Source: Trichopria drosophilae
Taxonomy: Eukaryota; Arthropoda; Insecta; Hymenoptera; Diapriidae
Assembly: GCA_030407085.1 (NCBI GenBank)
Contig: CM059585.1
Location: 120,137,001 to 120,201,000 of the forward strand
Reading direction: 5' to 3'
Length of the DNA stretch: 64,000 nucleotides
The notes below the pieces were generated by a model that saw nothing but the letters and a program-made list of their open reading frames with translations, searched no databases and had not been told where the DNA came from. Positions within the stretch are counted from its first letter, which is position 1. Each line of letters opens with the position of its first letter. Shown here in pieces: positions 57,691 to 64,000 of this stretch. A program made the position numbers and the translations under genes.

Positions 57691-58400
57691 ATGCAATAGC
57701 TGAATTTGTGCAAGATCTCACGTTAGCCTTAGAGAAAACTAAACCCTACATCACGATTTTCATTGATCTGACCAAAGTTTTTGACTCAAGAAATATAAAC
57801 TTACTCCTAGACAAAGCTGAAAATGGGGATTCGTGGTGTAGCCTGCGATTTGTTAAAGAGTTACTTGTTTCAACGGTATCAGAGAGTTAAAATCCGGAAC
57901 ACCTACAGTACCCTACGATAAATTATGGAATCCCGCAGGGTATACAGTATTAGGATCAATATTGTGTATGTTTATAAATTATATATTTGACATCCAGGCC
58001 AAAAGTAAATGTCTGCTTATGCAAATGTACCTCTAATCAGGTTCTTTGATAACTCGTTGACTCTAAAAATAGAAAAAATTAAGGTCGTGTATTTTGGATG
58101 CTACAAGAATAGTATCTCTTACGACCTATACACCAAGTTAAAAATCCCGTTCAATATAACCAGAACATTCATGATTGGAATATACAAATTGTCACGTAAC
58201 ACAAATATTTAATTCATATTTGATTCCAATCTAAAGCGGGGAACTCATAGGTACCAAGAAACTTTATTTTACGGTATTTTTCTTTTATCTTTGGAAGACT
58301 AGGTCAAATACTGAACTACTGAATTAAGAAAACTGTTCTCCATGCAGTATTTTTATCAATAATCTGATTGGGTCACCGGACGTCCTGTGGACCATGCAGG
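57691..58400 (+). pseudogene. Decayed non-LTR reverse-transcriptase fragment
   Basis: Translations in shifting frames recover RT motifs in order: ITIFIDLTKVFDS (usual DLxKAFD) at about 57745-57790, GIRGVACDLLKSYL near 57830-57870, YQRVKIRNTYSTLR near 57870-57920, then GIPQG and SILF-like residues near 57930-57970, and LTLKIEKIKVVYFG near 58055-58100. Several stops and frameshifts. The YADD box is not recoverable. A different LINE lineage from the copy at 42.5-43.7 kb. Long dead. Confidence 0.6.
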
Positions 58401-59728
58401 ACCAATCGACGTGAATTGAATTTTAGACGTGATCACTTTTGAATGACAATTGAACCTATAATAGATGAAACATTATACACGTCCATTCGCTAATTGGGTT
58501 AAAATGAATTTCAAACAAATTTAACAAATTTTCAAAAATTGTTCCGACACATTGACTTTTTAAAAACTGACATCTCTCTAACTTTCCCTTTGTTATCAAT
58601 TTTCTGAAAAATCCATTGAAATTTCAAAAATATCAGCTGAACATAGTTTTTTTCTAAAGAGTGAACAGTTTGTTGATATTCTGGAGATTAAGAACGTTAT
58701 TACGTCGGAATGAATAAGAACTACGCACAATTTGTACCGGTAGCATGCGTAAATATCACCATGATTAACAGAAACACGACAAAAAATAAAATTTTAAAGG
58801 TTTAACGAAATAGTTATAACCAACAAGTGTAATACTCTATTTTATTGAACAGTACCATCGTATATTAAATTTGCATGAATATTAAGTCTATGGCGACTTG
58901 TCTGTTCGTAAAAGTTTTAACATTAATATTTTGCTCTAAAAATGTGTACTTGTAGGTATTTACTATACGTTACTAATAACAAAATCAATATAATCAATTT
59001 TTGGTCCTCGATTTTCTGACGTAAAATCACATTTTACCCCGTCCATGAAGACATGGCTGAGACAGGAGTTTTCCACCCATCCCAGTTAAAAATTCGGGGT
59101 ATAACTTGGAATTTTACATCCGCTCGGGCGAAGAATACTGTTGATAAGTACGATTTTAATATTCCCAGCCAATGATGTGATGAATGGAAAATACGTGTGA
59201 GCTAAGTACAACTTTTCAAAAGAAAATTATCAAATAGAAAAATAAAAAAATAATGCAAATGTTTATGACGTTGCTGCAATAATGCCATAATTTAAACTGG
59301 CCGTGACATTGTCAGAAAAAGTCGTAGATGATCGATAGTTCGATTCGATCCTATACGTAATCTCAAAAATAGCGACAAGATTATTTTTCGTGTACATAAC
59401 TTCAAATGGATTTTCTTCAAATAGGAAAATTTTAAGATGTTGGTTAATTTTATGATTGATAATATTGTATTATATGAGTTAATTTATTAGTCAATAAAGA
59501 CGATTATTATTATTGTTATTGCCATCATATCTCAAATGGACTCGATGGGCCGATTCTGACCTCCAATTAAATTCTTGATATCTACGTTCGATTAAATTTG
59601 AATAATCAAGTTAATGCTGTAATAGACTGCAACTTTTAATTCTTTATAATTTGTTAATTATAGCACACTATTCAGATTACCGAAAAAGTACTAAACTTTG
59701 AATAATTTTGAATGCATCTCAGGATATT
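58401..59728. other. Intergenic, no recognisable feature
   Basis: AT-rich, with an (ATT)n stretch near 59502-59518 and an imperfect CGTAAAATCACATTTTACCCCG motif near 59019-59040. No gene seen. Confidence 0.4.
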
Positions 59729-60295
59729 TTAACCCATTAACGCCTAAAACTACATGTTTTACACTTCAACTTTAATCAAGTATTTAGTATCAAAATCTAT
59801 CAAAATTCGTCTAAATTTGCAACTAATATGTATTTAAAAAACTCGATTTTTTTAATACTTTTTTTTTTAATTTCATCGTTTCGCTCTCATACCGGAATAC
59901 AAATGCTCTAAAATATATTTGAATCGTGGATTCGATAGACTAAAAACTTACACTAATAGATATTTTAAATTCATGATGGCGTAATCAAAATGGCATCTTG
60001 AATGAAAATTTATTTGAAAAATTTGTGGACGCTTTAACTCAAAAGCAATGACCTTCCTTAAAGAAGTGAAAAGAATGAAAATTTATTCGAAAACACTGAA
60101 GATTATTACAGAAAACTTAATAGGGGTTTTACATAATATTTTGAGAAATTCTTTTCCCAAATTTGTTCAAAAGTCCTGAAAAAAATGAAGCATATTTTCT
60201 GCTGAACTCTATTCATTTTTTGTTGTTTGCTATTTTTTAAAAGTGTGAGACATTTCACTTCTGGAACAAATATGTTTATAATTTTTTTTTGCAAT
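59729..60295. mobile_element. Half of a B/D-type TTAA element
   Basis: Starts TTAA|CCCATTAACGCCTAAAAC and follows the arm of elements B and D (ATCAAGTATTTAGTATCAAA, GGACGCTTTAACTCAAAA and others) for about 560 bp. The second arm is absent and no GGG|TTAA is found. A single-arm relic. Confidence 0.6.
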
Positions 60296-60824
60296 TCAAA
60301 CGCCGATAATTTAATCCCGTCTTGTGGCAGTTATTATACATTTTTAAATAGAAAAGAAAAAAACTGTATAAAAAATTATATAAAGAATAATTTGTTGTAG
60401 CTAGAAACATAAACAATAATATCAAAAAAAACATGATTCAATTACCTGCATTTGTATTAAAAATATTAATATATATAAAGTCGAATCTCCCTTTACAGTC
60501 ACCTGCAGTAAAAAAATATACGAAAGTTAGATCCACATCTTGCTACTTAAGTAGTAGCGTTAATTAACTATTTTTTATGCAGATAAAGATTACGGTTAAC
60601 TACAATTACGATGGGATAATTGTACTAACTACGTTCATTAGTCTTAAATAAATCATTAATAGGAATAAAACTGGAATTATAAGTAATATCCTTACAAGAG
60701 TTTTGGATTCCATTAGTAACTAGTTATCTATTTATATTAAGTAAACCATTATTGTTATTGTTTAATTTTAATAGTTATTATCTAGAGTCAAGGAAATTTG
60801 AAATAAAAGCTTTTGTTTTCTATA
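60296..60824. other. Intergenic, nothing recognised
   Basis: AT-rich DNA without repeats or frames I can assign. Confidence 0.35.
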
Positions 60825-63073
60825 CACGGAAAAAACACCACGGTTGCTACAACCTAAGATATGGTTGCCTTGACCATATTATATTGATAAATATGTCCCT
60901 TCCATATCTATGGTTGCTGTGTCCATTTTCGATAGATAGCCTCATATGGTTGAAAGAAACATGTCCTATGGTTACCAGAGCCATATTTTTAGATACACTG
61001 ACAATAATTAATTTGGACGGACCAACAATAATTCGCAAACTTGATAGGATAACGTATGAATACAGTACATGTTCATACATATGTATGTATTATGGTATGT
61101 ATTAATTGTATGTACTTTCATCTTCATCCCAATAAACATTTCGAAGAGGGCATGTCTAAAAGATGTCTAAAAGATGTCTTTTTAAAGATGAGGCCTTTTC
61201 CCCAGAATAAACATAACCTCGAACTGTAAGATATATGTAGTGTCAAAACATGCACAAACATGATCCTTCAATAGATATTAATTTTGATATATCGACATAG
61301 CGACAAATGACTGAAATGTATTAGCTCTTTCAATGAAAATTTTATTATTACCACATTAAAATATTCAGTTCTCAAACAATTATTCAATAATGAATTTGCA
61401 TTAACCAGTTAGGCCTCTTCGTAGCTCTTACAGCACACTCGAATACTCAGCGTAAGGAATGACTGATTTCCATTTTCTGTTGTGAAGTTCCTTTTTCAAA
61501 TTCCTTTTTATAAACGTATATAACTTAATATATATAAGTTTATTAAGAGATGTGCAAGTTGTTCTTAAAATGTTGTAGGTCTAAAACAAACGTTGAAGAA
61601 TTGTTGGAAAAGTCGAGTCGGTCCTTAATTTGGATATATTTTTTATTGAGCATTTTCTCGGATTACAAGTTATGACATTTGATCCAATCAAATTTTTTCA
61701 GGGAAATGAGAATCTGGCATAACTCGAGACAAGGTTATAAAGTAATTTTGAAAAAAAAATTAGAAGAGATATAATGAGGACAAATTGTGTCATTATTCAT
61801 TCATTTTATTCTTCAGCATGAGTTTTATATTTATTTACTTTTCTTTAATTTTATAATTAGTTGGTTGTAAGCATTTGATAACATCAGTTGAATTGGTTCA
61901 AATCTACTATACCTTAGAAAACTAATTTAATATGCCTTGAATAACATTGAAAACATTAAAGCGTATACTGCAATTAGAGAAAAATGCCCCAATTTGTCAT
62001 CATTGTATCTCCTTCAATTTCGCATAAAAATGACCCTATAGCCTGGTCTCGAGTTATGCCAGAATCTCAAAAGCTTGCAAAAAATTGATTGGAACAAATC
62101 GCATAACTTCAAATAAGAGATAATGCTAATGAAAAAAAGGTCCAAATTGAACACCGATTCGACTTTTCGAACAGTTCCAAAGCAAGGTCTCACGGGCCTA
62201 CATCTTGAATTTCTTTATGCACATTTCTTATCGATTAATTATTTAATGCTAAATTCATTACAACTTGATCTTGCAGTAATAGATTTTCAATCATCAAAAG
62301 ACATAATAGATTTCAGCTACCGAAAGTCGAACATAGGTGAAAATATTTTCTACGTAGAATGTTTTCTGTCATTTCTGCATTGATACAGATCTTTTCAATT
62401 ATAATAAATATTTAAAAGTTCAGAATCAAAATACATTATACATTTATATCATAATATAAATAATGTTTATGAAAAATAATTAAATTTAAAAAAATATAAT
62501 TGAAATATAATGACTTTGGAAAAAATCAATTTAATGTATTTCATTGAACCAGCTTATTGCCGAATTAAATTTAAATTAAATGTAAAGGGTATATAATGTT
62601 TTAGACTTTCGATGTGTCTCATACATATGTACATGCTTGCTATTTCAGACAGTATATTGTTTTATCTTATTAAGCATTATAATATTTATATACCAACTCT
62701 ACGTAACCTTACTTTCTGTATTGACAGAGATTCCTCTGATATTATATATGATATCATTTACTAATTTAACTGCATGTCTGTTGCTATCACAAGGATTCCT
62801 TGTTATTTCAAAAATGTTCTATACTTTTACAACCATATGATCGGTTAACTATTTCTATGTGGCACCCGTAAGAATAGATATGGTTACTGTGTCCATATGC
62901 AGTGACACAGTAACCATATGATATAACCATGTAATATGGTTCACACAACCATTTATCTGTTGAAAGGGTTTCCATATGCAAAGTTCTCTTTACAATAGCA
63001 ATGGTTGACTTTTCAATATTTTAATTCACCATACTTCTATGGTCGGTACGACCAAACCCGTTTTTTCCGTGTA
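60823..63073. mobile_element. 2.25-kb non-autonomous element, CACGGAAAAAAC ends, CATATGGTT subterminal repeats
   Basis: TA|CACGGAAAAAACACCACGG at left and GGTTTTTTCCGTG|TA-type complement at right (CCGTG ends 63071, TA 63072-63073). Both ~250-bp subterminal zones carry repeated ATGGTTGC/ATGGTTACTGTGTCCATAT motifs in both orientations; I count at least six per side. The interior has no transposase, and the 117-codon frame at 60752-61105 is an end translation. A second palindrome is nested inside at 61597-62179. Confidence 0.75.
61597..62179. mobile_element. Nested palindromic element
   Basis: TTGTTGGAAAAGTCGAGTCG near 61600 pairs with CGATTCGACTTTTCGAACAG near 62155. Inside, ATCTGGCATAACTCGAGACA near 61715 is mirrored at about 62045-62065. 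About 580 bp, non-coding. No flanking duplication recognised. Confidence 0.6.
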
Positions 63074-64000
63074 CGTCATTTGTTAGTAAAATATCGTCTA
63101 CTGCATATCAAATTCTAATATACGACAGAACTAATAATGACTACTCGTAACTATTCTTGACTATAATTTTCTGGTTTAAATATTCATTTATTACTATTTG
63201 GAATTCTGTTTTTCCAAAAAATTCTATAGAATTATGTTTCGTGAGTTTCAACAGGGATTTTAGTAATAATTAGTTAAGGGTGATTTTATTACGTAATAAG
63301 TAACAAGCATTAATAATTAAACAATAGTTAATAATAATATGATTTTGATATACAATTGTCCCTATAACGAACTAAATTATAATTCTAAATGTGTTGAACG
63401 AATTTTAATAATGATCTTTTACTATTTCATGATTTAATCATATTCAATGGCTGACATTAAATGAAATATTGACGAAATCTTCATTTGTGAAGATCGATGC
63501 AAACTGTAATCCAAGTAGCTGTCAGTGAATGTCCCCCTGCGCTCTATGTTGTAGCAATTCACGTTAGGTGGCTACTTGGGAGTTACATTTTCTCGCAATT
63601 GCCAGAGAAATTTGTTTCTTTATTTCTTTGATTAATCGTCGTATAGGACAAAACCTTGCTATGTAGATAACGTTGAATTTAGTAGTAAAACCGGAACAAA
63701 ATTGATAGTTTATAGATATTTCATTTGTTGAACAGTTTAAAAAATACAGATTTTTTAAATCGAGCTGAATGTATAAAAATTTGACGATGAAGTAAACACC
63801 TTTATCGTTTTAATTAAAAACACATCTTTTCCTTAATTAAGCTCAAATAAAAGATTTCTAATACATCATACCTTCTGTCACTTGTACTCATTATAAGGTA
63901 AATAATTTTTCTAAAAACAATTAATCGAAAAATATTGAATATGCTTTGTGCATAATCTCACATACTCGAAAATGTACATGGAAGTACTGAATTGTATAGA
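63074..64000. other. Intergenic, nothing recognised
   Basis: AT-rich. A less AT-rich patch at about 63500-63600 shows no coding signature. I searched for the missing N-terminal SEC14-like exon here on the minus strand and did not see it. Confidence 0.35.

Noticed and set aside
60752..61105. 117-codon plus frame
   Set aside because: It crosses the left end of a transposon and has no domain; an opposite-strand frame of similar length overlaps it.
57261..64000. Missing N-terminal exon of the SEC14-like gene
   Set aside because: Searched on minus for an RWLRAR-like coding block with proper splice sites and found none.

Overview
The window is animal nuclear DNA, most likely from an insect. It is AT-rich, its genes have short phase-matched exons with GT/AG introns, and it is crowded with DNA-transposon relics. 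The four conserved proteins (S6 kinase, WDR3, TXNDC17 and a SEC14-like protein) read like arthropod orthologues. I cannot name the order or species from sequence alone.

Layout. 1-5.2 kb: repeats only (possible LTR fragment, TG microsatellite, 267-bp and ~120-bp tandem arrays). 5.2-18.6 kb: a complete S6k gene on the minus strand (12 coding exons, 453 aa) with a long 3' UTR; its introns hold at least seven non-autonomous transposons. 19.5-34.8 kb: a gene desert of long palindromic elements, several bounded by TTAA and CCC...GGG ends like piggyBac-type MITEs. 34.8-39.0 kb: a structurally complete Transib/RAG1-like transposon with CACAGTG termini, a perfect 5-bp target duplication (CGTCG), and an intact 717-aa transposase with one intron. 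39.7-42.4 kb: intact WDR3 (minus). 42.5-43.7 kb: a 5'-truncated non-LTR retrotransposon lying just upstream of WDR3. 43.7-48.3 kb: nested MITEs. 49.1-49.8 kb: TXNDC17 (plus, 3 exons). 50.1-56.7 kb: SEC14-like gene (minus, 7 coding exons seen, usual N-terminus missing), convergent with TXNDC17. 57.2-64 kb: a possible promoter, a decayed reverse-transcriptase fragment and a 2.2-kb element with subterminal repeats.

The host genes are housekeeping genes (TOR signalling, ribosome biogenesis, thiol redox control, lipid binding) and form no operon-like unit. The most notable object is the RAG1-like transposon. Its two ends share a bipartite layout (heptamer-type start, 19-nt gap, TGGCCAAAA block) that resembles V(D)J recombination signals, and its protein keeps all the residues expected for a RAG1-type active site. 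Its left subterminal region carries the same 'GATTACGAATC ... AAAATGGCGGATCC' unit that is scattered through the rest of the window.
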